DNA of 10,749 nucleotides from Sutterella sp. UBA4713 (GCA_002404465.1 DHJT01000045.1:2105-12853), one strand, 5' to 3'. Counted from the stretch's first letter, positions 1 to 7,781 are shown. Notes: generated by a model from the letters alone, not told the origin. Numbers and translations: made by a program.

Positions 1-780
1 TCATTGGGTGTGCAAAGTTTTAACGCGGAAGCGCTTGCTTTCCTCGGGCGCATTCATACGGCCTCTCAGGCGCGTCAAGCCGTTAGGTGGGCTAAAAACA
101 CGTTCCCCCATGTCAACATTGACATGATGTATGCACTTTCCGGTCAAACGCTTTCTTCTCTTCGTGAGGATGCCGAGGAGGCCGTTTCTTGCGGCACGGA
201 TCACCTTTCGTATTATGAGCTCACGATCGAACCGGGAAGTGTTTTTTTTAAACGGCCTCCCGAGGGGCTACCTGATGCCGACTTGGCCGGCGATATGGCA
301 GATTGCATCGAAGACATGACGGCAAAAGCAGGATTTGAACACTATGAAGTTTCTGCCTACGCCAAGGCAGGATGCCGGTGTCGCCATAACATGACGTACT
401 GGACATACGCAGACTATTTGGCCGTCGGTGCCGGAGCGCATGCAAAAATCACACATCCTGACGGTTCTATCTTTCGCGAGGTGCGGGCTAAAAGCCCGAT
501 GCGTTACATGGCCGATGTCGAGAGCGGAAAATTCATCCTGAAACGGTGCCGTGTTCGTCCCGAAGACATGCCTTTTGAGTTTATGCTTAACGTGTTAAGG
601 TTACGAGAGGGGGTCTCTCAGGCGCGCTGGAGTGAGGCAACCGGGTTGCCGTTTTCGGTAATAGCACGAAAGGTTGAGGCGTTGCAGCGCGAGGGGTTGA
701 TGGCCGAAGGGGAGCGCTTGGTTGCAACGGCACTCGGGCGTCGTTTTTTAAATGCGCTTCAGGAGCGATTTTTGCCATGA
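1..780 (+). CDS. hemW: HemW-type heme chaperone / radical SAM protein, 3' part (5' end outside window)
   Basis: This is the C-terminal part of HemW, the radical-SAM relative of oxygen-independent coproporphyrinogen III oxidase (HemN) that binds heme and hands it to target proteins. The reading frame is open from base 1, and the first residues (SLGVQSFN) match the conserved HemW stretch that follows the SAM domain core. Further family marks are FLGRIHTA near residue 15, HNMTYW followed by DYLAVGAGAH near residues 128-147, and the winged-helix-like C-terminal part from about residue 185 (EFMLNVLRLREG). The CX3CX2C cluster motif would lie upstream of the window, so its presence cannot be checked. 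About 259 residues are present, against roughly 380-400 for a full protein. The stop codon overlaps the next gene's start (ATGA), which suggests translational coupling. Assignment to HemW rather than HemN is family knowledge based on the GVQSF and GAGAH motifs. Confidence 0.9.
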   Translation, partial: SLGVQSFNAEALAFLGRIHTASQARQAVRWAKNTFPHVNIDMMYALSGQTLSSLREDAEEAVSCGTDHLSYYELTIEPGSVFFKRPPEGLPDADLAGDMADCIEDMTAKAGFEHYEVSAYAKAGCRCRHNMTYWTYADYLAVGAGAHAKITHPDGSIFREVRAKSPMRYMADVESGKFILKRCRVRPEDMPFEFMLNVLRLREGVSQARWSEATGLPFSVIARKVEALQREGLMAEGERLVATALGRRFLNALQERFLP

Positions 781-1949
781 TACGTAAGAGCCGACTTCGA
801 GCGGCATTTTTTTTCTGGACTTTGGCCTTTAGCGCGGTTCTTGCCGGTTGCACGAGCTTGATGCCCGAATCCCCCGATACCCTGACTCGAGGACCGGTTC
901 GTTTGGAAAAGACGACGTTTGCCTTGTGCCCGCAAACGCAAGAGGTCGACTGGGATGTGGCTTTGCACGCTTTCAAAAAATCCTGCACACGCATCGGAAA
1001 GAAGGCACCCTGGAAGGCCGTATGTGCAAAAAGTGACGGGTATACCGGAAGTTCACGGAAGTTTTTCCGCGATCACTTTGATCCTTGGCGGGTATTGACA
1101 ATCGATTCGGAGGGAAATGCGCGGGATACCGGGCTGATGACCGGGTATTACGAGCCCGAATTGGACGGGTCGCTTACACGGTCCGAACGCTTTTGCGTTC
1201 CGCTTTTGTCTCCTCCAGATGATTTGATTGCCCTGGATGTATCGCGCTTTGACCCCTCGTTACCCAAAACGGCGTTTAAGGGAAAGGTCACGGGACGCCG
1301 TTTTGTTCCGTACGACACGCGCCGGGCGATTGAGATGCGCGGCGACCTTGCGCGTTACGCCTTGTGTTGGCTTCAGGATCCCGTCGATGCTTTTTTTCTT
1401 CAGGTACAGGGATCGGGCCGTGTTCGCCTTGAGGACGGACACGTTTTGCGCCTGGCGTATGCCGACAATAACGGTCGTCCCTATCGGGCCGTTGCCAATT
1501 GGTTGACGCAAAATACGGCCTTAAAGCCAGAGCAAATGAGTATGGAACGCATTCGTGCGTGGGCAAAGGAAAATCCGAATCGGGTTCGTGAGCTTTTAAA
1601 TTACAACGAACGGTATATTTTCTTTCAGGAGCGCAAAGATGCCGCTCTCGGGGACGGCCCTGTCGGGAGTCTCGGCGTTCCTATTACGCCTTGCGGTACC
1701 GTGGCGGTCGATTCCAAAATTTGGCCCTTAGGTGTTCCGTTTATCGTTCAAGTGCACCAGGATAATCCGACGCTCTCTTTCGTCCGTCCCGTCATTGCTC
1801 AAGATACGGGAAGTGCGATTCGAGGCCCTTTGCGCTTCGATTATTTTTGGGGAAGCGGTTCGATAGCCGGGCAGGCTGCCGGAAGTCAAAAAAGTGCCGT
1901 GCGCGCGTGGGTGCTCATTCCTAAAAGGGCCGATCCGTTCGCGTTTTAA
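777..1949 (+). CDS. mltA: MltA-type membrane-bound lytic murein transglycosylase (lipoprotein)
   Basis: Family A lytic transglycosylase, which cleaves peptidoglycan glycan strands to give 1,6-anhydromuramyl products. The N-terminus is a lipoprotein signal: basic MIRKSRLR, a hydrophobic run, then the lipobox LAGC with Cys25 as the lipidation site. Residue +2 is Thr, not Asp, which predicts outer-membrane sorting. The MltA barrel domain covers about residues 115-275, with GLMTGYYEPEL near 120, ALCWLQDPVDAFFLQVQGSGR around 195-215 and ADNNGRPY near 230. The C-terminal 3D (double-psi barrel) domain covers about 285-385 and includes GSLGVPITP and AQDTGSAIRG. Asp343 and Asp355 correspond by motif position to the conserved aspartates of E. 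coli MltA, the second being the expected catalytic acid. The length of 390 residues is normal for the family. The start at 777 overlaps hemW by 4 bp, so no separate promoter is needed. Confidence 0.93.
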   Translation: MIRKSRLRAAFFFWTLAFSAVLAGCTSLMPESPDTLTRGPVRLEKTTFALCPQTQEVDWDVALHAFKKSCTRIGKKAPWKAVCAKSDGYTGSSRKFFRDHFDPWRVLTIDSEGNARDTGLMTGYYEPELDGSLTRSERFCVPLLSPPDDLIALDVSRFDPSLPKTAFKGKVTGRRFVPYDTRRAIEMRGDLARYALCWLQDPVDAFFLQVQGSGRVRLEDGHVLRLAYADNNGRPYRAVANWLTQNTALKPEQMSMERIRAWAKENPNRVRELLNYNERYIFFQERKDAALGDGPVGSLGVPITPCGTVAVDSKIWPLGVPFIVQVHQDNPTLSFVRPVIAQDTGSAIRGPLRFDYFWGSGSIAGQAAGSQKSAVRAWVLIPKRADPFAF

Positions 1950-1967
1950 TTTAGACAAGATAGGTTA

Positions 1968-1972
1968 CGGAG
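1968..1972 (+). promoter_or_regulatory. ribosome binding site of the alpha/beta hydrolase gene
   Basis: CGGAG, with six A-rich bases between it and the ATG at 1979. It fixes the start of the hydrolase gene. The gap from the mltA stop is only 29 bp and shows no promoter-like hexamers, so this gene is probably co-transcribed with hemW-mltA (inference). Confidence 0.6.
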
Positions 1973-1978
1973 AAAAAA

Positions 1979-2908
1979 ATGGCTAAGTTTTACCTTCAGG
2001 AAGTGGGTGCCTCGCCCTTTATTCCGGGCTTTACGCTTTTTGATGCACATTTGGAAAACGGCATCGTCATTCGCTTCGCTCGAGCAGGACAGGGGCGGCC
2101 GCTTTTAATGGTGCACGGGCATCCGCACAATCATGTGATTTGGCGCAAGGTCGCACCGAGGCTTGCCGAGCACTACACGGTCATTTTGCCGGACCTTCGC
2201 GGATACGGCGATAGCAGTAAGCCCGCAAGTGATGCTGAGCACACGCCGTATTCCAAGCGCGCAATGGCGCGTGATTTGGCCCTTTTGATGCAGGGGCTCG
2301 GGTTAACGCCTTTTCACTACGTCGGCCATGATCGCGGAGGGCGTGTCGGACACCGGTTTGCATTGGATTACCCGGAGTTGTTTGTAACGGCAACGTTTCT
2401 GGATATCGCGCCGACGGCCGTAATGTACGAGCGAACGAACATGGAGTTTGCCCGTCGCTATTTTTGGTGGTTTTTTCTTATTCAGCCCGAACCGCTTCCG
2501 GAAAAGATGATTTCTCCTGACCCGGAGTTTTTCGTTCATCGTCATATTGACGGACAGTTGAAAACGCCGGGTGTTGTCTCCGAGGAGGTCATGGCCGAGT
2601 ATGTCCGATGCTACAAAAACCCGAAGATGATTCATGCCGTCTGCGAGGACTATCGCGCATCGGCAGGAATCGATTTAAAAGACGATGCAGCCGATCGGCA
2701 AAAACGCATTGCCTGTCCTTTGCTCCTTCTTTGGGGCGCCAAGGGAACTGTCGGAAAACTCTATGATGTGGTGCAAACATGGGAAGACAGAGCACTTTTT
2801 CCCGAAGGTGAGGCGTTGCCGTGCGGCCATTCGCCGCAAGAAGAAATTCCGGAGCTTTTCCTTAAAAAGTGGAATGACTTTGTGGCGAAACACTCTGAAA
2901 CAATCTGA
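1979..2908 (+). CDS. alpha/beta hydrolase, fluoroacetate/haloacetate dehalogenase family
   Basis: Alpha/beta-fold hydrolase of 309 residues, most like fluoroacetate (haloacetate) dehalogenases, which displace halide from a haloacid through an Asp ester intermediate. Visible motifs are the oxyanion loop HGHPHNHVIWRKVAP near residues 46-60, DLRGYGDSSKP near 72-82, and the nucleophile elbow GHDRGGRVG with Asp118. Arg119 and Arg122 match the carboxylate-binding arginines of the family. Asp142 sits in FLDIAPT, the cap has WWFFLIQPEPLPE, CEDYRAS contains Tyr225, and the general-base histidine is His284 in CGHSPQEE. One position differs: the first residue of the cap His-Trp pair that helps hold the halide in characterised fluoroacetate dehalogenases is Trp163 here (followed by Trp164). 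Fold and nucleophile type are well supported. The true substrate is not, because epoxide and other ester hydrolases share much of this pattern. It probably ends the hemW-mltA transcription unit. Confidence 0.85.
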   Translation: MAKFYLQEVGASPFIPGFTLFDAHLENGIVIRFARAGQGRPLLMVHGHPHNHVIWRKVAPRLAEHYTVILPDLRGYGDSSKPASDAEHTPYSKRAMARDLALLMQGLGLTPFHYVGHDRGGRVGHRFALDYPELFVTATFLDIAPTAVMYERTNMEFARRYFWWFFLIQPEPLPEKMISPDPEFFVHRHIDGQLKTPGVVSEEVMAEYVRCYKNPKMIHAVCEDYRASAGIDLKDDAADRQKRIACPLLLLWGAKGTVGKLYDVVQTWEDRALFPEGEALPCGHSPQEEIPELFLKKWNDFVAKHSETI

Positions 2909-2930
2909 ATACGGGAAGTTGCGCAGAACG

Positions 2931-2936
2931 TATAAT
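2931..2936 (+). promoter_or_regulatory. possible -10 box upstream of erpA
   Basis: A perfect TATAAT lies 30 bp before the preferred erpA start at 2966 and just after the hydrolase stop at 2908. I see no good -35 hexamer at 16-18 bp (that stretch is AATACG-like). It could be an activator-dependent promoter or a chance match. An IscR-type site would be expected from E. coli erpA, but no convincing operator is visible. Confidence 0.4.
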
Positions 2937-2965
2937 TGCCCCGTTTTTTCAAGAGCAACACAGAT

Positions 2966-3331
2966 ATGTCCGAAACAGAAAACAAAACATCCGAAGGTGC
3001 CTCCGATCCTATTCGTTTTACCGATGCTTGTGTGGCCAAGGTCAAGGAGCTTCTTGCCGAAGAGGAAAACCCCAATATGCCTTTGCGGGTTTTCGTTCAG
3101 GGGGGCGGTTGTCAGGGATTTCAGTACGGATTCCAATTTGAGGAAGCAAAAGAGGCTGATGACACGGTCATCGAACGCGGCGGTGTGACGTTCCTTGTCG
3201 ATCCGCTTTCTTTCCAGTATCTGGTCGGTGCGCAAATTGACTTTAAAGACGAGCTTGAAGGTGCGCAGTTTGTCATCCGCAATCCCAATGCCGTGACGTC
3301 TTGTTCGTGCGGAAGCTCCTTTTCCGTTTAG
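2966..3331 (+). CDS. erpA: ErpA-type iron-sulfur cluster insertion protein (A-type carrier)
   Basis: A-type Fe-S carrier of 121 residues, which receives a cluster from the assembly scaffold and passes it to apo-enzymes in the cytoplasm. The HesB/IscA fold is clear: PIRFTDACVAKVKELL at residues 15-30, LRVFVQGGGCQGF with Cys49, FLVDPLSFQYLVGAQIDF around 76-93, and the C-terminal CSCGSSFSV with Cys113 and Cys115. Those three cysteines are the expected cluster ligands. The QGGGCQGFQYGF and SFSV wording and the acidic N-terminal extension fit ErpA better than IscA or SufA. A longer frame begins with TTG at 2936, but that codon overlaps the TATAAT box and adds a non-conserved MPRFFKSNTD segment, so the ATG at 2966 is preferred. 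The Shine-Dalgarno is weak (AAGAG about 10 nt upstream). The next gene is convergent. Confidence 0.93.
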   Translation: MSETENKTSEGASDPIRFTDACVAKVKELLAEEENPNMPLRVFVQGGGCQGFQYGFQFEEAKEADDTVIERGGVTFLVDPLSFQYLVGAQIDFKDELEGAQFVIRNPNAVTSCSCGSSFSV

Positions 3332-3374
3332 AGCGCTGTCCCGAAAGTGTCCGAGGCCGGCTGGTCGGTGATCC

Positions 3375-4238
3375 TTATCGAGCTTTCCTTAGATAAAGTG
3401 AGGAAAACAGGCCGGACGCAAAGATGATGCCGACCCCGGCGAGCGAAAGCATTTCGACGTGTTCGCCGAAAGCAACCATTCCGATGAGGACGCCGAAGAA
3501 AATGCCGGCGAATTGAAAGACGGAATTAAGTAACGCATGTCCTTTGGCCCACGCATAGGTCCAAAGCACTTGCGCAATAAATCCGGTGGTCATCACACCG
3601 ACTAGAGGCCAAATCCATTGGGCCTTCGGCAGGTGCAACGCATAGGGTGAGAAAATCATTCCCAGACCTCCGGCGACAAATCCGGTGAGCATAAAGTAAA
3701 AGACGGCGCGCTCCTGCGGCTCCCCTTGACGTCCTAAGTCGCGCAAAAACCAATTGGCACTGGCGCCGGCGACAGCGGCGGCAACGGCTAAAAGGACACC
3801 GGGAAGGTTAATGCCGACGCTTGTGGGTCTGGCAATGAGTAAAACGCCGATAAAACCGGTAACAACGGCGCCGACGACGGGCCATTCAATGCGGTTTCCG
3901 GATCGACGCGACGAAATCAAGTAGAAGATACAAAAGATCAGCGGACTCGTGTAGTCAATCGGCTGTTCAATGGAAAGCGGCAAACGACTTAAGGCGAGAA
4001 TTTCGAGAAAAAAACAACCGACACCGCACACACACCGTTTTAAGTGTGCCATCGGGTGAGGGGTCGGGATGGCTACGCCCTTGCTGACCATGATAAAAAA
4101 CATGCACACAAGACCGAAAGCCGATCGCCAAAAGATGATTTCAAACGGAGAAAAGTACCCCGAACACATCTTGGCCGACATCGACATTAAGGAAAACAGA
4201 AAGCCGGCAACCAGGACCCAAAGCGATGCAGAAGGCAT
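3375..4238 (-). CDS. EamA/DMT-family permease, ten predicted membrane helices
   Basis: Inner-membrane permease of 287 residues in the drug/metabolite transporter (EamA, formerly DUF6) superfamily, built from two repeated five-helix halves. Hydrophobic segments lie at about residues 5-24, 31-51, 68-87, 92-110, 119-137, 146-164, 178-198, 209-229, 237-257 and 263-283, giving ten helices. Typical EamA wording is FWRSAFGLV near 36-43, YTSPLIFCIFYL near 96-107, the helix 9 stretch SVFQFAGIFFGVLIGMVAFGEH at 239-260, and a short basic tail LRKAR. It is one of several such paralogues expected in a proteobacterial genome, and the substrate (metabolite, amino acid or drug) cannot be read from sequence. 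It is transcribed alone: convergent with erpA on one side and separated from metG by a strong terminator on the other. The start at 4238 is the first ATG that gives a complete first helix. Confidence 0.88.
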   Translation of the reverse strand: MPSASLWVLVAGFLFSLMSMSAKMCSGYFSPFEIIFWRSAFGLVCMFFIMVSKGVAIPTPHPMAHLKRCVCGVGCFFLEILALSRLPLSIEQPIDYTSPLIFCIFYLISSRRSGNRIEWPVVGAVVTGFIGVLLIARPTSVGINLPGVLLAVAAAVAGASANWFLRDLGRQGEPQERAVFYFMLTGFVAGGLGMIFSPYALHLPKAQWIWPLVGVMTTGFIAQVLWTYAWAKGHALLNSVFQFAGIFFGVLIGMVAFGEHVEMLSLAGVGIIFASGLFSSLYLRKAR

Positions 4239-4265
4239 AAGTTCGTTCCGATACAGAACAGGCGC

Positions 4266-4274
4266 ACGATAGCA
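4266..4274 (-). promoter_or_regulatory. possible extended -10 promoter of the EamA gene
   Basis: Read on the minus strand this is TGCTATCGT, an extended -10 pattern (TG-n-TATNNT), about 28 bp before the ATG at 4238. A TTACAA about 18 bp further upstream could serve as a weak -35. This is pattern matching only. Confidence 0.3.
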
Positions 4275-4346
4275 TTGTTTGAAACGAATTTGTAATGCTT
4301 GGTTGCCCGTATGCTTTCGGATTTTATTTGTGATGATTTTCTTGTG

Positions 4347-4381
4347 AAAAAATAAAAGCGGTCCGAGATGCGACCGCTTTT
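4347..4381 (-). terminator. intrinsic terminator of metG
   Basis: A perfect 10-bp inverted repeat, AAAAGCGGTC (4354-4363) and GACCGCTTTT (4372-4381), encloses an 8-nt loop. Read on the minus strand, the stem is followed by a T-rich tail (TTTTATTTTTTC) at 4357-4346. It lies 20 bp after the metG stop, the standard position, and isolates metG from the EamA gene downstream. Confidence 0.9.
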
Positions 4382-4400
4382 ACGCCTTAGAAAAATTCGA

Positions 4401-6464
4401 TTAACTTAACCGCATGCCCGGTTTTGCTCCGACAAAGGGTTCAATGAGATACAACTCACCGGGTTTGCCGTTCGCATCGCCGGCACACAGAATCATGCCT
4501 TCGGAAACACCGAAGCGCATTTTGCGAGGTGCGAGATTGGCAATCATAATAACGAGCTTTCCGATAAGGTCTTCGGGTTTGTAAGCGGCTTGAATTCCGG
4601 AAAATACTTGGCGTGTGCGCCCCTCGCCGACATCGAGTTCAAAGCGCAGGAGCTTCGTCGAACCCTCGACACACTCAGCGGCAACGACTTTGGCAACACG
4701 CAAATCGAGTTTGGCAAAATCATCGATGGTGCACGTCGGCGCAATGGCTTGTCCGCCTGGGAGCGGTTTTTCTTCTTCGGGTGCGCGCTCCGGAACGAGC
4801 ACATCAAGTTGTTTTTCCCGATCGACGCGTCCCATCAAATGTTCGAATTTTGCAATGGAGTGAGCACTTGTAAGAGGTGTCTTGACGCTTTCCCAGGTCA
4901 GTTCTCCGCAGTTTAAAAAGCGCTCGACTTTCTGAGCCGTCGCCGGCAACACAGGTTTCAGATAGAGCGTAAGCAATCGGAACGACTCCAAGGCAACGGA
5001 AGCTACGCACTGCAGGTCGGCCTCTTTTCCCTGTGTCTTAGCAAGCTCCCAGGGTTTTTCCTTGTCGACGTATTCGTTGACCGTATCGGCCAGTTCCATG
5101 ATGCGGCGCAGAGCTTTGCTAAATTCGCGATCTTCATAAAACGCCTTGATTTGAGGCGCGGCTTTTGCAATCTCGGCAACCATGGGATCGGCCATGGCCG
5201 CATCGGACACTTTTCCTTCAAATCGCTTAAAAATAAATCCGGCGGCGCGGCTGGCAATGTTGACGTATTTTCCGATCAAGTCGGCGTTCACGCGTGCCTG
5301 GAAGTCATCCTTGGTAAAGTCAATGTCTTCGACACGGCTTGTCATCTTGGCGGCCAGGTAGTAACGCAACCATTCGGCATTCATCCCAAGTTGCAGGTAC
5401 TGCAAAGGACTGATGCCCGTGCCGCGCGACTTGCTCATTTTTTGCCCGTTGACGGTCACGAATCCGTGTACGTTGATATGGTCGGGAACGCGATAAGGGG
5501 ATCCTGCGAAGTGCAGCATCGCGGGCCAGAAGAGCGTGTGGAAGTAAATGATGTCTTTTCCGATAAAGTGAATCTGCTCTGTGTCGGGCGCGGAGAGTGT
5601 TTTCTCGAAATCCATCCCGTTTTTCTCACAGAAGGCTTTAAAACTTGCCAAGTAACCGACCGGAGCATCAAGCCAGACATAAAAGTACTTTCCCGGAGCA
5701 TCGGGAATTTCAATGCCGAAATACGGCGCATCACGAGAGATATCCCAGTCGGCAAGGTTTCCCTTTTCCCCGAGCCACTCTTCGTCTTTGGCAAGCACTT
5801 CTGCTTGAACGCGGGGCTTGCCGTCGGCCCCGACGCCGCGTGTCCACTCGCGCAAGAACTCAACGATTTTCGGGTCGGAAAGCTTAAAGAAGTAATGGGT
5901 TGAGGTTTTCATGACAGGGGTTGTCCCCGAAAGCGTGCTTTTGGGATTAATGAGCTCTGTCGGCGAGTAAACCGAGCCGCACACTTCGCACGAGTCTCCG
6001 TATTGATCGGGAGCTCCGCATTTCGGACAGGTACCCTTGATAAAACGATCGGCAAGGAACATGCCTTTTTGGGTATCGAAGAACTGTTCGATATCCTTCG
6101 TGTAGATAAGACCAGCAGACTTCAGTCGCTTGTAGATATCCTGAGAAAGAGCGGTATTTTCGGGGCTGTCCGTGCAGTGCCAGTGATCGAACTTGATGTG
6201 AAACCCGTCTAAATACTGCTTACGGCCGGCAGCAATCTCGGCAACGAACTGTTGCGGCGTGACGCCTTTTTTCTGTGCGGCAATCATAATCGGCGCGCCG
6301 TGCGCGTCATCGGCGCCGACGAAGTACACTTTGTTGCCGCTCATACGTTCATGGCGTACCCAGATATCGGCCTGGATGTATTCCATGATGTGCCCGATAT
6401 GAAACGGGCCGTTGGCGTAGGGCAGGGCGGTTGTCACGAAAATCGTTCGTTGTTTCTGTGTCAT
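4401..6464 (-). CDS. metG: methionyl-tRNA synthetase
   Basis: Class I aminoacyl-tRNA synthetase that charges tRNA-Met and initiator tRNA in the cytoplasm. It has 687 residues, against 677 in E. coli. Motifs in order: HIGH at about 22-25 (PYANGPFHIGH), the zinc-knuckle insertion with paired cysteines (CPKC ... CEVC, roughly residues 145-165), WLDAPVGY near 270, and the KMSKS loop starting at Lys342 (NGQKMSKSRGTG). Next come the anticodon-binding helical domain and a C-terminal EMAP/Trbp111-type tRNA-binding and dimerisation domain of about 105 residues (DDFAKLDLRVAKVV to the end). The frame stays open upstream to 6590, but the extra 42 residues are not conserved in kind and would overlap mrp. 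The ATG at 6464 places HIGH at its usual distance from the N-terminus and has a weak TAGG about 8 nt upstream. It is divergent from mrp, as in E. coli. Confidence 0.97.
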   Translation of the reverse strand: MTQKQRTIFVTTALPYANGPFHIGHIMEYIQADIWVRHERMSGNKVYFVGADDAHGAPIMIAAQKKGVTPQQFVAEIAAGRKQYLDGFHIKFDHWHCTDSPENTALSQDIYKRLKSAGLIYTKDIEQFFDTQKGMFLADRFIKGTCPKCGAPDQYGDSCEVCGSVYSPTELINPKSTLSGTTPVMKTSTHYFFKLSDPKIVEFLREWTRGVGADGKPRVQAEVLAKDEEWLGEKGNLADWDISRDAPYFGIEIPDAPGKYFYVWLDAPVGYLASFKAFCEKNGMDFEKTLSAPDTEQIHFIGKDIIYFHTLFWPAMLHFAGSPYRVPDHINVHGFVTVNGQKMSKSRGTGISPLQYLQLGMNAEWLRYYLAAKMTSRVEDIDFTKDDFQARVNADLIGKYVNIASRAAGFIFKRFEGKVSDAAMADPMVAEIAKAAPQIKAFYEDREFSKALRRIMELADTVNEYVDKEKPWELAKTQGKEADLQCVASVALESFRLLTLYLKPVLPATAQKVERFLNCGELTWESVKTPLTSAHSIAKFEHLMGRVDREKQLDVLVPERAPEEEKPLPGGQAIAPTCTIDDFAKLDLRVAKVVAAECVEGSTKLLRFELDVGEGRTRQVFSGIQAAYKPEDLIGKLVIMIANLAPRKMRFGVSEGMILCAGDANGKPGELYLIEPFVGAKPGMRLS

Positions 6465-6582
6465 CTTTTTGCCTATGAAATTCAACATCGCCGATAAGAA
6501 AGCCGGCGTAAACTCACATTCTAACGCCCTTAGTTGAGCGACCTTCGTGATTTCGGGGCATTTCTTCAGGCAAGATGGCTGT
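6465..6582. promoter_or_regulatory. divergent metG / mrp control region
   Basis: These 118 bp separate the two divergent start codons and must hold both promoters or their downstream parts. On the minus strand a TAGAAT hexamer near 6515-6520 could be the metG -10, with no good -35. On the plus strand TTGAGC at 6534-6539 could be a -35 for mrp, with only a poor -10 (CATTTC-like) after it. I see no T-box, no long hairpin and no operator-like palindrome. Confidence 0.3.
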
Positions 6583-7668
6583 ATGGACACAATCGAAAAA
6601 CTGCGTACCGTGTTAGAAAACGTCAGGGAGCCGAGTTTCGGACATACACTCGGGGAGCTACATGCCGTTCGAACGGTGCGGGAACTGTCCGATGGAGCTC
6701 CGCATTTAGAGATACGGCTGGGGTTTCCGTCCGATGCTGCTTTTGATCGCGCCCTCAGTAAGAGGGTGCAGGAGGCACTTCGGGAAACTAAGTCGCCGGA
6801 CGTGATGCTCCCGATCCGAAAGCAAGTTCTTTCTCATCGCGTCAAACACGGCTTAAAGCCGCTTGACGGCGTGAAAAATATTATTGCCGTCAGTTCCGCA
6901 AAAGGTGGCGTCGGAAAGTCTACGGTGTCGGTCGCACTGGCCTTGTCGCTTGTTCGACTCGGTGCCCGTGTCGGGCTTTTAGATGCCGATATCTACGGCC
7001 CCTCGGTTCCGCTTTTACTTAATTTGCACGAAAAACCCGTCGAGGCGGATGAGCAAACGATGCTCCCGATTTTTTGCGGGAAGTTGCAAGTCAATTCCAT
7101 CGGATTTTTTGTCGGTCCGACCGAACCGTTGGCTTGGCGCGGACCGATGGCTTCGGGGGCTATACGGCGCCTTGCTGAGAAAACACAATGGGATAACCTC
7201 GATTACTTGATTGTTGACATGCCGCCAGGGACCGGGGACATTCAACTCACAATTGCTCAATCGCTTCCCGTTACGGCCGCTCTTGTGGTCACGACGCCGC
7301 AAAAACTTGCGTGTGCCGATGCAGCGCGCGGTTTGCGGCTTTTTGAAAAGGTCGGCATTCCGGTTCTCGGAATTGTGGAAAACATGGCCTTTTTTGTGTG
7401 TCCCGAGTGCGGTCACGTGCAAAAATTTTACGGAGACGGGCACACGAAGAAACTTTCCGAGCGTTTTGCCGTTCCTGTGATTGCGAGCTTGCCGTTTGAC
7501 CGTCAGGCCGAGGATTTAATGAGTGAGGTTGAATTGCCCGGCGATTTTGATCGGCAAATTGACCGAGCCGCACTTTTTCTTGCTCAGACCGTTTCTCGTA
7601 TGCCGAAGGATATGACTGCCGTCATGCCGAAAGTGAGAATTGAGGATGTTTTATCGTCTCAGAAGTAG
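6583..7668 (+). CDS. mrp: Mrp/ApbC-family P-loop iron-sulfur cluster carrier
   Basis: P-loop ATPase of the Mrp/NBP35 family (ApbC in Salmonella), a homodimeric cytoplasmic carrier that binds a bridging Fe-S cluster and delivers it to apo-proteins. It has 361 residues, against 369 in E. coli. The N-terminal 75 or so residues form an MIP18/DUF59-like domain (VREPSFGHTLGELHAVRTV). The deviant Walker A is KGGVGKS at 107-113, followed by LLDADIYGPSVP near 131-142 and the Walker B-like LIVDMPPGTGD near 210-220. The cluster-binding CPEC has Cys273 and Cys276 in a FFVCPECGHVQKFYG context. A GTG at 6547 would add 12 residues (ISGHFFRQDGC and so on) that do not look like the family. The ATG at 6583 gives the expected N-terminus, with CAGG 12 nt and AAG 8 nt upstream. 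Some annotations use the name apbC for the same protein. Confidence 0.95.
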   Translation: MDTIEKLRTVLENVREPSFGHTLGELHAVRTVRELSDGAPHLEIRLGFPSDAAFDRALSKRVQEALRETKSPDVMLPIRKQVLSHRVKHGLKPLDGVKNIIAVSSAKGGVGKSTVSVALALSLVRLGARVGLLDADIYGPSVPLLLNLHEKPVEADEQTMLPIFCGKLQVNSIGFFVGPTEPLAWRGPMASGAIRRLAEKTQWDNLDYLIVDMPPGTGDIQLTIAQSLPVTAALVVTTPQKLACADAARGLRLFEKVGIPVLGIVENMAFFVCPECGHVQKFYGDGHTKKLSERFAVPVIASLPFDRQAEDLMSEVELPGDFDRQIDRAALFLAQTVSRMPKDMTAVMPKVRIEDVLSSQK

Positions 7669-7729
7669 CCTATTTCATTCGGATTACCGGAGAAACGAGC
7701 AAGTGAATTGCACATTGCGACATTGAGCG

Positions 7730-7758
7730 CTGACAAAGAGGTGGGAAATATGTAAAAT
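7730..7758 (+). promoter_or_regulatory. sigma70-type promoter of tRNA-Val
   Basis: CTGACA (7730-7735) and TAAAAT (7753-7758) are separated by exactly 17 bp. Each matches the consensus at five of six positions. Transcription would begin near 7763-7766, giving a 5' leader of roughly 17 nt before the mature tRNA. This is the best promoter match in the window. Confidence 0.65.
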
Positions 7759-7781
7759 TCCGACTTCCCTTCGTTGAGTTT

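Noticed and set aside
2675..3235. 186-codon minus-strand and 167-codon plus-strand frames across the hydrolase/erpA junction
   Set aside because: Both overlap two well-supported genes and show no domain-like sequence.
3351..3368. Hairpin CCGA-CC / GG-TCGG in the erpA-EamA convergent gap as a bidirectional terminator
   Set aside because: The stem is broken by a 2-nt bulge and no T-run follows on either strand.
5151..5903. 250-codon plus-strand frame inside metG
   Set aside because: It lies antisense to a highly conserved synthetase gene, and its length follows from codon bias. It has no independent motif.
6465..6590. N-terminal extension of metG by 42 residues
   Set aside because: The extension would overlap mrp and is not typical of the family. 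The ATG at 6464 puts the HIGH motif at its normal position.
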